Source of the DNA: Isoetes taiwanensis
Taxonomy: Eukaryota; Streptophyta; Lycopodiopsida; Isoetales; Isoetaceae
Assembly (NCBI GenBank): GCA_021234155.1
Contig: JAJEKV010000308.1
Coordinates: forward strand, 250,001 to 314,000
Direction of reading: 5' to 3'
Length of the DNA: 64,000 bases
Part shown: positions 47,090-58,897 of the stretch, piece by piece
Layout of the letters: each line of letters begins with the position of its first letter
Position numbering within the stretch: position 1 is the stretch's first letter
Notes under the pieces: model-generated
The model's input: the letters and a program-made list of their open reading frames with translations, nothing else
Database searches by the model: none
What the model was told of the DNA's origin: nothing
Translations under genes and position numbers: made by a program

Positions 47090-48480
47090 TAGGGTTTCAA
47101 GATCTTCACAAGCTGTTGCCGATTCTGCTTGCTGGCTGATTCACCTGAGATATTGAAGCTGCCAATTTGTTGGGTTCTGGTTTTCAGGTTGTTTGGGTTG
47201 TCCATGGAGAAAACGGAGGAGGATATTCTCCATCCTTGCAGGCAAAGGGGATTCAACACCATGGGCTGAGTCCGGGAGGCGGGGTATTTTCGAATGACCA
47301 TTTTTATCCAGATACCTTTGCGTTTCTGAACAAGACTAGGGTTCAGGCACTAAACTGGGACTATGGCGGGTCGGCAAGTCCGACGGCTTCTGCGTGGAAG
47401 CCATGTTTGTATTTTTGCAAGAGGATACTGCAAGCATAGAAGCCGCTGCAGATTTTCGCTTCCTCTGTTTCTGAAGATTGGCTTTTGAATCTCTTAAAAT
47501 CGTTCTGTAGTTATTGCATTATAGAAAAATTTGCCCTCTGTGGTTAAATTTCCAGCCCCGGTTTCCAGCCTCGGTGCCCTTAAGTCATTCTGTGGCGGCT
47601 TCTATAGATAAGTACATAAATCTGTTGTGCTGCCGTTGAATTTTTTTAAAGTCTGGAAAGAATCATTCACATCCATGGCTTGGAAACCACAGCTGTGGTA
47701 AGCTTCCTTTATCTATTCAGTATAGATCGTCTTTCTCTTTGTGTTAAACCGTTGGTTGCAGGCACCGCTTTATTGGGATGTGTATACAGCTTCAGGGTTG
47801 AATTCAGCATTCACATGCCTCTTAAGAAGCAGTATGTGGTGTTCAAACAAACGTTTATTCAGTTCTTGGTGCTTTTTTTACTAGAAAAAAGCCTTACATT
47901 CGGTACACAGATTGTTGCAGAATCTAGTTCTTTAACTGGACGACTCTGTCATATTGGAAGGCCAGAATCTAATATCTTAACTGGAGGACTCCGTGATATT
48001 GGAAGGCTACCTCCTTATTCTCTGCTTAATGTATATGCCATTATTCACAGCATCCTGTCCCATCACATCTGCTAGGTATGATTGTAATATGCATTCTCAT
48101 AGTTTGTACTTTGAAATTAAAATTCACATTTTAAATCCTGTTTGTACTGATACTGCAGAGACTGCAAGGTAGCAGAATAATGTATTTTCCACTTCCTTTC
48201 TTCTACTACTAGTTGAAACAATGTAAACGGGATTTGCATCCATTTACAGCTTTTTTGTTATACTCGTCATCTCATTTTATTCAATGTGAAGATTGTGTTG
48301 AAGGTGAGAAGTCATCAGGAATGGTAGCCTTTAGATGTCCTGAATTGCCTGTCTTTTTGTAATATATGGTAATGCAAAATGGTGGAAGATGCTTTTAAAG
48401 AAAATAAAGTTGTTTCAGGCGCAGAGATTTCATGAAATGCAGGGTAATGCATTTGAGATAAATGCTTTACAAGCCCAAAG
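47090..48480 (+). other. Unrecognised exon-like region
   Basis: Fairly GC-balanced sequence with short open frames, such as 47,167-47,439 (HGENGGGYSPSLQAKG) and 47,680-48,075. None is recognisable and frames do not join. It may be a captured host gene fragment; the evidence is only its position after dispersed repeat copy 3 and its composition. Confidence 0.25.
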
Positions 48481-48509
48481 GTCTAATGCCCCAGATGAAA
48501 GGTGAATCT

Positions 48510-48715
48510 ATTTAACTATTTACGAGAAAGAGGAACGTGTCGTCTGCATATTGATTGCATACTTCTTGCATACCATCCTCCATAGCAAGATCTTGAAGGA
48601 GCCCTTCCGCTGTCGCAACAACAAATAACTACGGCAACACCTTCGCAACAATTGTGAAAAGAAGCGGTACTAAAGGGCATCCCTGGTGAATACCACGACC
48701 AAGAAGCACAATTTC
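48510..48715 (-). mobile_element. LINE reverse-transcriptase fragment, minus strand
   Basis: On the - strand: GIHQGCPLVPLLFTIVAKVL, one stop, then MQEVCNQYADDTFLFL. QGCPL...YADDT is the RT palm motif pair of non-LTR elements. It differs from the LINE at 45.4 kb. Flanks carry no further recognisable domains. Confidence 0.8.
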
Positions 48716-48761
48716 ATTATAATGGGAAAATTTTTAGTAAACTGGAATTTTTTTATTATGG

Positions 48762-48880
48762 GGGTTGTATAGACCTTATGCAGGGGTTGTATACACGTGT
48801 ACAGTACCCTGTATCATAGATCTTATGCAGGGGTTGTATACACGTGTACAGTATCCTGAATCATAGACCTTATGCAGCAG
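48762..48880. repeat. ~54-bp tandem repeat
   Basis: Two full copies and a partial one of a unit with CTTATGCAGGGGTTGTATAC, ACGTGTACAGTA and CCTGTATCATAGA. Confidence 0.85.
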
Positions 48881-49617
48881 TACCCGTTTATCATACATAC
48901 ATGAATATTTAGAGAACATAATAACACGGTATCATATACCAACTTCCAAACACAATAGAGACCGAAGTATGAACTATGTATGTCCCTAGTAACCTTCCCC
49001 CAGGTTCCTAACCCCTTCCCCTTCCCCTTTCCCTTGGCTCTCGCGAGGTCTAACCCACGATCCGGGTTAGGAGTCAAGAGCTCACGCTCCTCCGGCTGAT
49101 TCTTCCCACCATATGGGGTACCTAGTCATTAGAAAAAAGTAATTCCACGGGATGATACTCACGGAAGAAGAGCGGACCCAACTCCACAAAACCGTTGTAC
49201 TTCGTTGTAGTACACCCTAATAAGGCCATACATCTGTCCCTTACAAATTTCATGAATGAACTCGATATGTATGCATCCGAGGAGAGAGTGTGCTAAATAT
49301 CCGGGATTTAAGAAGAGGCCTCAATTGTTTGTAGCATCTCGTCCCGGATAAGGAGGGGGTTCAAGAATTCCCCTCATTGCAAGTCTCCTATAACATTCGG
49401 GGATGGATTAATTTCCATCGGTGGCTCATGACCACAATCAAATCGCTCCAGAATGAAGTTGATCAACTCCATTGTAAGCTCCTTGGTGGGGCGTGGCGCA
49501 ACCTCCACTCCAAGAAATGGTCCCATAGCTCATCCATTCCAGGTGTGCATGCAATTCTGGGGGCATGCTTGCGAGGCCTTCCGGGAGTAGCCCCCGGGGA
49601 GGATTGGGTCCAATCAT

Positions 49618-50088
49618 TTGCAAAAGCAAGCAAGGGTCACCGACGGAGCAAGGAACACCTGAAAGCAGAGCAAGTAGCAAGTTCAAGAGCAAGCAACAAG
49701 ATCAAGTAGCGGGGGAGCAGGGAATGAAGTAGCAAGGAACAAGGATCAAGATCAAGTAGCAAGATGCAATGAACAAGGAAGATCAAGTAGCAAGAAGATC
49801 AAGGAACAAGGAAGATCAAGGAGCAAGAAGCACCGATCAAGATCAAGTAGCAAGGAACAAGATCAAGTAGCAAGATCAAGAGCAAGGAACAAGATCAAGT
49901 AGCAAGGAGCACGGGAATGAAGTAGCAAGGAACAAGGATCAAGATCAAGTAGCAAGAAGCAATGAACAAGGAAGATCAAGTAGCAAGAAGATCAAGGAAC
50001 AAGGAAGATCAAGTAGCAAGAAGATCAAGGAACAAGGAAGATGAAGGAGCAAGAAGCAAGGATCAAGATCAAGTAGCAAGGTGAAAAG
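49618..50088. repeat. Purine-rich AAGATCAAGTAGCAAGGAAC repeat tract
   Basis: About 470 bp of degenerate tandem copies of AGATCAAGTAGCAAGGAACA with AAGGAAG and GAAGC variants, plus a higher-order duplication around GGGAATGAAGTAGCAAGGAA (49,720 and 49,913). Confidence 0.9.
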
Positions 50089-50129
50089 TGAGAAGTGAAA
50101 ACAAGGTAAAAGAATTTATAGCTATGAAT

Positions 50130-50255
50130 CCAATAATGTTGAAGTAGAATACCAATAATGTTGAAGTATAATACCAATAATGCTGACGTATAATACCAAT
50201 AATGCTCACGTATAATACCAATAATGCTGAAGTATTATACCAATAATTCTACAAC
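50130..50255. repeat. ~24-bp tandem repeat
   Basis: About five and a half copies of ATACCAATAATGCTGAAGTA with single changes. Confidence 0.9.
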
Positions 50256-50296
50256 GACTATAAAAGCAGCTCCATTCGGTAAGTCATTCATCTCCC

Positions 50297-50536
50297 ATGG
50301 CTTATAATATTTATGAAGATCAGTTTGAGATCATTCTTTGCTCCATGAGCTACAATGATATTAATCGCTGCATACATAAAGGTGTTAAGCTGGATCCTTA
50401 CTTACAATCCAAAGCAGAAGGTCGTGAGTGTGATTGCCCCGGCCTTACTCGTGTTGTGATCCATCTTCTTTTGGTTCCTGAGCGCCATGCCTACGAGCTA
50501 AATGCGATCACAATAGCAGGGATTGATGATGAGTGA
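50297..50536 (+). CDS. Small hypothetical ORF
   Basis: 79 codons from ATG to TGA: MAYNIYEDQFEIILCSMSYN...IAGIDDE, mixed acidic and hydrophobic, with one CDCPG. A TATAAAAG motif lies about 35 bp upstream at 50,261, so a short transcript is possible. I do not recognise it and nothing else supports it as a gene. Confidence 0.25.
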   Translation: MAYNIYEDQFEIILCSMSYNDINRCIHKGVKLDPYLQSKAEGRECDCPGLTRVVIHLLLVPERHAYELNAITIAGIDDE

Positions 50537-50752
50537 ATCATCGACTCTATAATGCCATCAATAATATGTGCATCTAAACTATATGTATACCATCAATAAT
50601 GTGTGCATCAGATGTAATGATGTGTATTAAACACCTATTATAAAAGATGTAAGGATGTTAGTATAAGCATAATGGAAGCTAATTGATGTATCGACAACGT
50701 ATTAATTGTCCAAAATGCTTAAGTATTCTAGCAAAAGAAATTACATACATGA

Positions 50753-53700
50753 TTATCGAGAACATGACTGAGATTGAGAGCTTTTAGCTAATGCTATGTC
50801 CCCCCACATGTCAACAATGTATTTTGGAATCTGAACAGTCTTCGGTCTTTTGCCATTTGCATCCCATGCATAATGTATGGCATCTAACTTCTCATACCTT
50901 GATGGATCTGATGGATTGGGTCGCCAACGTTTAGTTAAGCAACCTGTATAGTCACGACCAACAGGCATCCACCATGATACATAAATGTGACCATAATTGG
51001 TAGACTCTGGATCTAGGATGGCATCTTCTTCTGTAAAGCCCAACCACGTTGGAGTTTATCGTCTCCAGGTCGGACTAAAACAAACATACCTTTCGTAACA
51101 TGTACATGAGGATCGAACTCATCCATAGGCAACACTGGACGCCCATCTGCTGGCCCACAATACGTAGGCACACTACTACAAAAATAGGTAGAAATGGCAC
51201 AAAAGTGACATTTATCCTCCGCCCTTTTACCGCGTATAAACGTCACTTTTGTGCCATTTGGGGAGCACAAACGTTATAAATGGCACAAAAGTGACGTTTA
51301 TACGCGGTAAAAAGGCGGAGGATAAATGTCACTTTTGTGCCATTTCTACCTATTTTTGTAGTAGTGGCAAAAGTCTTACAAGCACAGCGGCTTCATCGAC
51401 CTCTGGAGTAAATGCAGCTTGTAGAGGTTCTTGCCTTGTACGCAACCAAAAGTTATCATTTTGAGGTCGTCCTGGAGATACATCTTCCAAACACACAAGA
51501 ATCTCGTTCCAGTAATCCATAGTTGCTTTGTACTGTCGTGCAAACATACTATCTTCTTGATTTTTGCAGAAGGAATTCCATAATGCTATGTACTTGCTGA
51601 TGCTGTCTGCCAGGCCAGGGAGATCTTTCAATGCCTTCCTTGGAGGGATATTTTTAGGCACCCCCGTTGGTAACGTTGGCTCACCATTTTCATCCTCCTT
51701 CCACATTCTTATTCCTTTTTCTGGAATCCACTCTTTATGAGTTGGCCGCATCTGGCCTGTTAGACGTTGGCCTTTATCAGGGATATATCCCTTGACAAAG
51801 CCTTTCCAATCTAGAACTTCATCCACAAAATATGGAACAGGAGACTTTGCATTGCACTTGCTAAACAAGTAAAGCAACTCAGGCAAAGTTAGAGCATCCG
51901 ATGAACTCATTAACGTCGAAAAGTTCCCGAACAATGCATCAATATCGTCATGAGTATGCCCGACCGAATCTCATCGAATACCTTAAGCCATGTCAAATAA
52001 GAGAGGTAGGAGAACACATATCTATTTTTATTTTGACCCGATGCATTATCCAACTGTAAGTAGAGATTTCGAGGAAGAGGATTGAAGCCTTCTAAGTTGG
52101 CACTAGAAGATGAAGGCATCTTCTCTTGTGTCTCAAGGCTAGCTTATCTTTGAAGTGGTCGAGTATCTTTTAGGGCTTGCATCAATTTGCAACTGTAGTT
52201 CTCGCTTCCACCACGGATCACCACACTTGTCTTCTTTAGGCAACTCAAGATAGTGTAGGATCCTAGAAAGTGATCCAACATGAAAGTTTGAGTCATCCTT
52301 CCAAAGATCAAGAGAGAAATGGCCATAAGCCCGTCCACCATGACCATGTGTCAATGCTCTGTCAAAGCTGCTCTTCAAGCGATCTCCTCTCCAAACAGGA
52401 CTTTTGCGAGATGGTGACTTCTTGGTGTGAGTGTTTTGACCTGATCCATCTTATCATGTATTATGCAAAGGTGACTTTCTCGCTTAAGCGATGTGATAAT
52501 GCACGCCAATGCCAATATTGACTCCTACAGAACGTTGTTCCAACATATGTGCCGTAGTTGAATTGAAAGGTTACGCCCTCTCCCTTGTATCTTTTGTTCT
52601 TTCCAATTTACGCTTGATGACTACACATATATGTTACACTTGGAGAATCTTTGTATTTTTGCTATCGACGCGTGGAAACTCCTTCTTCCAAATATTGTAA
52701 AAAGAGGGCAAGGTTACACTCTTTCCGTCAATTCTTCCACCACGGCACCCACTTCCTTATGTATGATCTTCTTATTAAGAATGGAAGGAAGTTTTGAACA
52801 TTCTCCCTTATATCATCCTTCCCTTTTTGCTTCTATGTGGAATGCTCTCCGCATTCTCACTAATGAAGGTATCAAACACACTTTTCGTAGCTAGTGTCAC
52901 GAGATCTAGGCTTCTTAGAGCTCAGATTACCATGCTACTTCCGATTTTTCCACCTAACTTTCGAACCTCTTCCTCCAACTATAAAAGCGTGACCGAAAGC
53001 AACTCCTAAAGCCACGCCGCCATGCAAATTGATGACCTCCACTCCGAGACCACTACTTTAAGCCTCGGAGCGCCTGTATAAGTTACACTCAACACATCAA
53101 AAACAAAGCGTAATCACGGCCCGCTTGATTGAGAATAAAATTCTTTTCTTAAGGCACATACTTGCTCTCGGCGGCCGGTTTTTGACACATTCATCCTTGC
53201 GGCATGTTGATTTTAAAGCACTCTTGATTGACTTGGAAACGCACATCCTCTCCTCCTTCCTATCCCCTTTGGTTCCCTCGACCCTCTTCACATATGTATA
53301 TTTCCTTTTCCTCTTGAATTGCTTCTCAACATCGCCTTCCAAGCACTCAACTTCTAAGTCATCTGTTCGAGAGCAGCTCGAGCTTGTAAATGTTGTGAAA
53401 CTTGTCCTACCATCATGAAGCAAAACATCATGGGTCTCCGTGTTACTAGATTAGCTATAGGCCTCTCAAAGACAAGCATGACATGACCTGATATTTTGGT
53501 TTCCCATTGGATCTATTATGTTACCTACTTTGAAAGCCCGACCTTTGATACACCCAAGAACTCATCGTCTATAGCATCCCGAGGATCACTAAAGACTATA
53601 TTAAGCCTCAGAATATTTAGATCCAATCACGGGAATGAAGAATGTAGCATGGCAAACCTAGTAGATCTGTTCGGAGTAGTAGATCTGTCTCATCTTCGGG

Positions 53701-54039
53701 CTTAAACAACCCGAGACCAAGACGGGCAGCTAGATTCTCATGACCTTCAATCTCCTCTACTATCTCGTCTTCTTCATTTGTTGCTCTGTTGCTTGGTTCA
53801 CCACAGTGAGCAGTGAAACTGATGTCCGGCGGGCTACCTACAGATGGTGGACTACTAGATGAATCCTCTTCTGAAGAGGGCAAATTGAGGGATCTCGAAG
53901 ACGTATCTTCACTTGAGGGGAACTCATTTTGTTTTACATCCCTCTTAGGCCATTGAATGAATGTGCCCTCTTGCTTCACCAATGTTATCCGCCCCGCCAG
54001 GGGACCGGAAGCTTCGGTCGATGGGATCCGCGGACTCAA
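50753..54039 (-). pseudogene. Second transposase-like pseudogene
   Basis: Read on the - strand in several frames. An acidic Ser-rich N-terminal frame (54,039-53,617) is only possibly part of it. Basic KRKRKYTYVKRVEG and CRKDEC follow (53.4-53.1 kb), then LPSFYNIWKKEFPRVDS (about 52.7 kb). RALTHGHGGRAYGHFSLDLW, YLQLDNASGQNKNRYVFSYL (about 52,080-52,020), a region in the place of 'GHTHEDID', DALFGNFSTLMSSS, and a C-terminal WMPVGRDYTGCLTKRW and VDMWGDI complete it. The QLDN..NKNRYVF pattern is that of a widespread transposase/integrase-like domain also found in uncharacterised plant proteins. Stops, frameshifts and a MITE at 51,171 break it. It is not closely similar to the unit A/B protein. 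Confidence 0.65.
51171..51366. mobile_element. CACTA-type foldback MITE
   Basis: 196 bp, starting CACTACTACAAAAATAGG and ending with its reverse complement. The arms pair along almost their whole length, with a short GGGGAGCACAAACG-like centre. GCA flanks both sides (51,168-51,170 and 51,367-51,369), the 3-bp duplication expected for CACTA elements. It lies inside the transposase-like pseudogene. Removing it with one GCA joins RLLP to TYCGPADGRP in frame. Confidence 0.92.
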
Positions 54040-54059
54040 GTGACCTCAATAGCTACATT

Positions 54060-55560
54060 TGAAGGATCTATTTCCTTCCCATGAAGAGTGGTTCTATTCA
54101 AAATATGTCCCCGGGCAACAATTGTCCTTCCGACGAATAGGTTGTACGGGGGAAAATTGAACCTGTTTCAATCAAGCAAGTCGACACTTTTTAGAACATA
54201 TGAAATAGAACAAGGTTTAAAATGAAACGCACTTATTTAAGAAGTGCGTTTGAAAGATTCCTTCTAAAAATTTACAAAATTCTAAAATACCCCTAAAAAG
54301 GACTCTTTTACTATCTTGTGTCTAAAGATTTATAAAACTGCTCATGAAAACAGACATTTTAGGAAGACTTAACATTAAGGAGAAGAACAACAAAGAAAAA
54401 TATCTCATTTTAGAGGGGAAAAGGACCACTACGAAAGCCAAAGATTTATTATGGGGCAAACTCATATGAAAAAATTAGACGCTTTTGTATCTTATCCCTT
54501 AGAACGTTTATATTGGTACATTTATAGAAGACAAAAATTTGTTATTTCACAACCATTTTGGCTAAACATCCTAATTGACCTTAAAAGACATTGGGAGACA
54601 GTTGAACAAACCTGCTTGAATGAAAAATTATTGTTTTGCATCATATGGTGTTACAAATGGTAATATATCCACGAAATCATGCGAGTTAGTTGAAGTTCCA
54701 AGCGGCGATGCAGTATAAATTTATCTTGAGGAAGCGAAGTTGAAGTAATGAAGCTCTGTGATTACATGGCCTTCTTTGTTGTTCTCGGAGATGTATTCAT
54801 CATGTCTTTGGGCTTGCACAATACCAATCCACAATATAGTGTTGTTGAGAAGATAGTCAAGCTCCTTGTCAATGTTGAGAGTCTTCAGCACAATTCCATC
54901 ATCTGTAGCAGTGGGCGTCACTGCACATTTCTCCACAGAGAAGTATTTGTCTATCTTGCTTTTTTTTGTCTGTTTGCAAAGAAATAGGTAAACTTTTGAG
55001 GGGTTGCTACTCCTCGCACCCCTATGGACAAACTACGTAGTTTCCTTCTCGTTGAACACATGTGTCTCCATAACATTTTGGGGTCCTTTGCCCTTAGTAG
55101 CAGTTTTTGAGCTGCCTAAAGTGAAGTTAGCATGTGTGTAGAGAAAAAAAAGTAAAAATAACAACGGGATTCGACTAATTTATGCTCTAACATTGCATTA
55201 CAATGTCAGAGAATCTAGAACTATTTTAGAACTTTTTGAACTAAAAAACTAAGAAAATTGCATAAAATTATCCCTTGAGTGTGTTATTTCAATAGTATTA
55301 AGTTGCAAAAACCTTTGGGAGCAAGAAAGACCCCACAAACTTTTGCACGATATAAACTTATACTCCTGGACTACATATTTTATGTATATATATAGCTATA
55401 TACATCTTATACATCTTAATATATATATATATATTTAATATATATACGTTCACATATTTGTACATATAAAAAAAAAAAACGGTATAAATTTATACCGCAG
55501 GAAGTCTCGCGATATAGATTTATACCGCAAGAATTCTTTTTTTTTTCGGATATATCTGAT
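54060..55560. other. AT-rich stretch without supported genes
   Basis: Short frames on both strands (54,451-54,663 +, 54,936-54,721 -) do not resemble known proteins. The end has TA runs and the perfect 18-bp palindrome CGGTATAAATTTATACCG at 55,480-55,497, followed by a half copy at about 55,511. Confidence 0.5.
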
Positions 55561-55978
55561 ATATATATGTTCTTATGTTTGTCCTCCTAAATCCGACCGT
55601 TGATCCGAGATCCTACGGCTCACGTGGCTTTGGGACGTATCCTACGGCCCAGATGGCTTGGGAGTTTGTGTATAGACTATATGTAAGCGATCCTACGGTC
55701 CAGGTTGATTTGATCCACGATGCCGGTCCGAGAATCCCTCTGACCACGTTGCTTTGGGACACATCCTACGGTGCACATGGCTTTGGGAATTATATGTAAT
55801 CGATCCTATGGTCCAGGTTGTTCTTGATCTTGATCGTCGATCTAGGACCCTACGGCTCATGTTGCTTTAGATTTTTGTCACATGGCACGATCTCGGCCCT
55901 TGATCGGGTCCAAGATCCTACGGCCCACGTTGAATGCTCATCCTTTAAGGAAAGGCTTTTAAAATTTTTATGTTGTGT

Positions 55979-56040
55979 GGGGGATTTGAACCCTGGTCAT
56001 TGACCCCCCAGCCCCCCATTCTAACCACTAGACCAAGCAT
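55979..56040 (-). mobile_element. tRNA-like SINE head in arm 1
   Basis: On -: TGGTCTAGTGGTTAG (A-box-like) and AGGGTTCAAATCCC (B-box-like) about 30 bp apart, as in tRNA-derived SINEs. The anticodon stem is not well formed, so it is not called a functional tRNA. Copies lie at 58,016-58,078 (+) and 58,898-58,954 (-). Confidence 0.6.
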
Positions 56041-56159
56041 TAATTCTATGAATAATTTATGTTTCAAATATACTTAAGGGTAGCAATCCAGTTAAGATAA
56101 AATGGAGTATAACATTCCAACTAGTTCAAAAGAGTTCTAGAATGTTCTGGAAGGCTCTA

Positions 56160-56187
56160 GAAAGTTCTAGAATCTTCTAGAAAGTTC
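56160..56187. promoter_or_regulatory. Perfect heat-shock-element array, arm 1
   Basis: Six alternating GAA/TTC pentamer cores with exact 2-nt gaps (GAA-AG-TTC-TA-GAA-TC-TTC-TA-GAA-AG-TTC). That is the heat-shock factor consensus, where three units suffice. Equivalent arrays are at 57,866-57,893 and 59,073-59,100. Function is inferred only; the words may simply be part of a TTCTAGAA-rich repeat. Confidence 0.5.
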
Positions 56188-56339
56188 CAAAATATTCTAG
56201 AAAATTCTAGAACATAATCTGGAGGGAATCTATGAAAATTCTTCCAGAAAGTTTCAAATTGTTCTAATAGGTTCTAGAATGTTCGAGAATGTAGGAATCC
56301 ATGGGAAGGTAAGAGAATCTAGGGAAATACTTCCAGCTA

Positions 56340-56343
<4 letters not shown>

Positions 56344-56381
<38 letters not shown>

Positions 56382-56549
56382 TAAGAGTGTGTTTTTTGTT
56401 ATTAATAATAATAATAAAGATACAGAGAGTCCCCAATGGGACAAATAGGAAGCATTAGGGCTATTATATGGGTTCTCTATGCATCATGATGCACAAGGGA
56501 AGTCCTATTCCACAACAACATAATGGTAGAGAGACCCTATCACTAGGAT
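56344..56549 (-). mobile_element. Retroposon insertion with poly-A, copy in arm 1
   Basis: About 200 bp with a ~34-nt poly-T on + (poly-A on -), flanked by CTAGGAT at 56,337-56,343 and 56,543-56,549. The inverted arm has a single ATCCTAG at 57,704, the empty site. The short body, with TTATTAATAATAATAATAAA at the poly-T side, fits a SINE or a 5'-truncated LINE. Confidence 0.8.
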
Positions 56550-57179
56550 ATTTTGAAAGTCTCAGAATGTTCTAGAAAGTCTTAGAATGTTCCAGAAAGC
56601 CTTAGAATGTTCTAAAAAGTTCTAGAATGTAAAGGAATCCAGGAGAATCTACTTGGAATCTAAGAAAATCTCATAAAATGTGAGAGAATCTAGGAAAATA
56701 TTTACAAGCCTAAAGGGAATCTCTTAAAATCTAGGGGATCTAAGGGAATCTTCATAAAATCTAAGGCAATCTAGGAAAATGTTGATGAAATCTTAGAGTA
56801 TCTAAAGGAATCTTTATAGAATCTCTTTGAATCTCATATAATGTAAAGGGAACCTAAGGCAATCTCATAAAATCTAAAAGGAATCTAAGGGGATCGTCAT
56901 AGAATCTTGGAGAATCTCACGAAATCTAATGGAATCTAGAGGGAATCTTATAAAATTTAGAGGAATCTCCACGAAACCTCCAAAGAGAACCTTGGTAGAA
57001 TCTTAGAGAATCTATGAATTTAGAGTATTCTCAAGACATTCTTTTTAGAATGTAGGGCGACGACAAGAACTTGCGACATAGGAACATGCTAAAACTCTAA
57101 CATGTTTCCTATGACCCAATAAATTCTTGTATATATATATATATTCTAATAGAATATCTTATATATTTATATAATCATA

Positions 57180-58480
57180 GATATATACAAGAAATCTAAT
57201 CTCTTGGAGGTTTCATGTTCGAAGTTTTAGCATGTTCCTATTCCTCAGATTCTTGTAGATTTCCCTACATTCTAAAAAGAATGTCTTGAGAATACTCTAA
57301 ATTCATAGATTCTCTAAGATTTTACCAAGGTTTTCTTGGAGGTTTCGGGAGATTCCTTTAAATTTTATAAGATTCCCCTAGATTCCATTAGATTCCGTTA
57401 GATTCTCCAAGATTCTATGACGCATCCCCTTAGATTCCCCCTTAGATTCTTTTTAGATTTTATGAGATTGCCTTAGGTTCCCCTTACATTATATGAGATT
57501 CAAAGAGGCTTCTAAAGATTCCCCTAGATACTCCCAAGATTTCATCAACATTTTCCTAGATTGCCTTAGATTTTATGAAGATTCCCTTAGATCCCCTAGA
57601 TTTTAAGAGATTCCTTTACATTGTAAATATTTTTTAGAACATTTCCTGAGATTTTTCTAAACATTCTAAGACTTTCTAGAACATTCCCGAGACTTTCAAA
57701 AATATCCTAGAACTTCTCTCGAAGTATTTCCCTAGATTCTCTTCTTGCCTTCCCATGGTTCTACATTCTCAAACATTCTAGAACCTATTAGAACAATTTG
57801 AAACTTTCGGAAGAATTTTCATAGATTCCCAGAGATTATGTTCTAGATTTTTCTAGAATATTTTGGAACTTTCTAGAAGATTCTAGAACTTTCTAGAGCC
57901 TTCGGAGAACATTCTAGAACTCTTTTGAACTAGTTAGAATATTATACTCCATTTTATCTTAACTGGATTATTACCCTTAAGTATATTTGAAACATAAATT
58001 TTTCATAGAATTAATGCTTGGTCTAGTGGTTAGAATGGGGCTGGGGGTCAATGACCAGGGTTCAAATCCCCACACACAACATAAAATTTTAAAAGCCTTT
58101 CCCTAAAGGATGAGCATTCAAGCGTGGTATAGGATCTTGGACCCGATCAAGGGCGAGATCGAGTGCCACGTGGCAAAAAATCTAAAAGCAACATGAGCCG
58201 TAGGATCCTAGATCGGCGATCAAGATCAAGAACAACCTGGACCATAGGATCGATTACATATAATTCCCAAAGCCATGTGCAGTAGGATGTGTCCCAAAGC
58301 AATGTGAGCGTAGGATCTCGGGACCGACGATCAGGATCAAATCAACTGGACCGTAGGATCGCTTACATATAGTCTATACACAAACTCCCAAGCCATGGGT
58401 AGGATACGTCCCAAAGCCCGTGAGCCGTAGGATCTCCGGATCAACCCGGGCCGGATTTAGGAGGACAAACATAAGAACAT
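57180..58480 (-). repeat. Giant palindrome, arm 2 (inverted)
   Basis: Inverted copy of arm 1, ending GGACAAACATAAGAACAT. It lacks the poly-T insertion, giving an empty site at 57,704. The centre between the arms is an AT run around 57,150-57,180. Confidence 0.9.
58016..58078 (+). mobile_element. tRNA-like SINE head in arm 2
   Basis: Same A-box-like and B-box-like pair as at 55,979, on the + strand because the arm is inverted. Confidence 0.6.
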
Positions 58481-58897
58481 AGGAGGACATATGTTTGTCC
58501 TCCCAAATCCGGCTGCTGATCCGAGATCCCACGGCTCACGTGGCTTTGGGACGATCCCCGCCCATGGCTTGGGAGCTCAGGTATAGACTATATGTATTAG
58601 CATCCTACGTCCGAGTTGATTTGATCCTGATCGCCTATCCGAGAAAGAATCTGCTCACGTTGCTTTTAGACACATCCTACGGTGCACATGGCTTTGGGAA
58701 TTATATGTAATTCCATCCTATGGTCCGCAAAAGTTGTTCTTGATCTTGATCGTCGATCTAGGACCCTACGGCTCATGTTGCTTTTAGATTTTTGTCACAT
58801 GGCACGATCTCGGCCCTTGATCGGGTCCAAGATCCTACGGCCCACGTTGAATGCTCATCCTTTAAGGAAAGGCTTTTAAAAATTTTTATGTTTTGTG

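Larger units (their letters stand above)
55567..57150 (+). repeat. Giant palindrome, arm 1
   Basis: It starts ATGTTCTTATGTTTGTCCTC. It holds GATCCTACGG/CACGTGGCTTTGGGA repeats, a tRNA-like segment, dense TTCTAGAA words, a poly-T insertion and long GGAATCTAGGGAAT-like runs. It is the reverse complement of 57,180-58,480. Short open frames in it are not genes. Confidence 0.9.

Noticed and set aside
54721-54987. Overlapping frames on both strands near 54.8 kb
   Set aside because: Both look plausible at first, but neither shows a known motif or an exon neighbour, so coding status cannot be supported.
58016-58078. Functional tRNA gene
   Set aside because: A- and B-box-like parts are present, but the anticodon arm and acceptor pairing are poor and the copy lies in a repeat arm, so a SINE head is more likely.
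55575-58879. Short frames in the palindrome arms (55,575-55,799; 58,495-58,710 and others)
   Set aside because: They translate the GATCCTACGG/CACGTGGCTTTGGG repeat words; composition is repeat-driven and inconsistent between arms.
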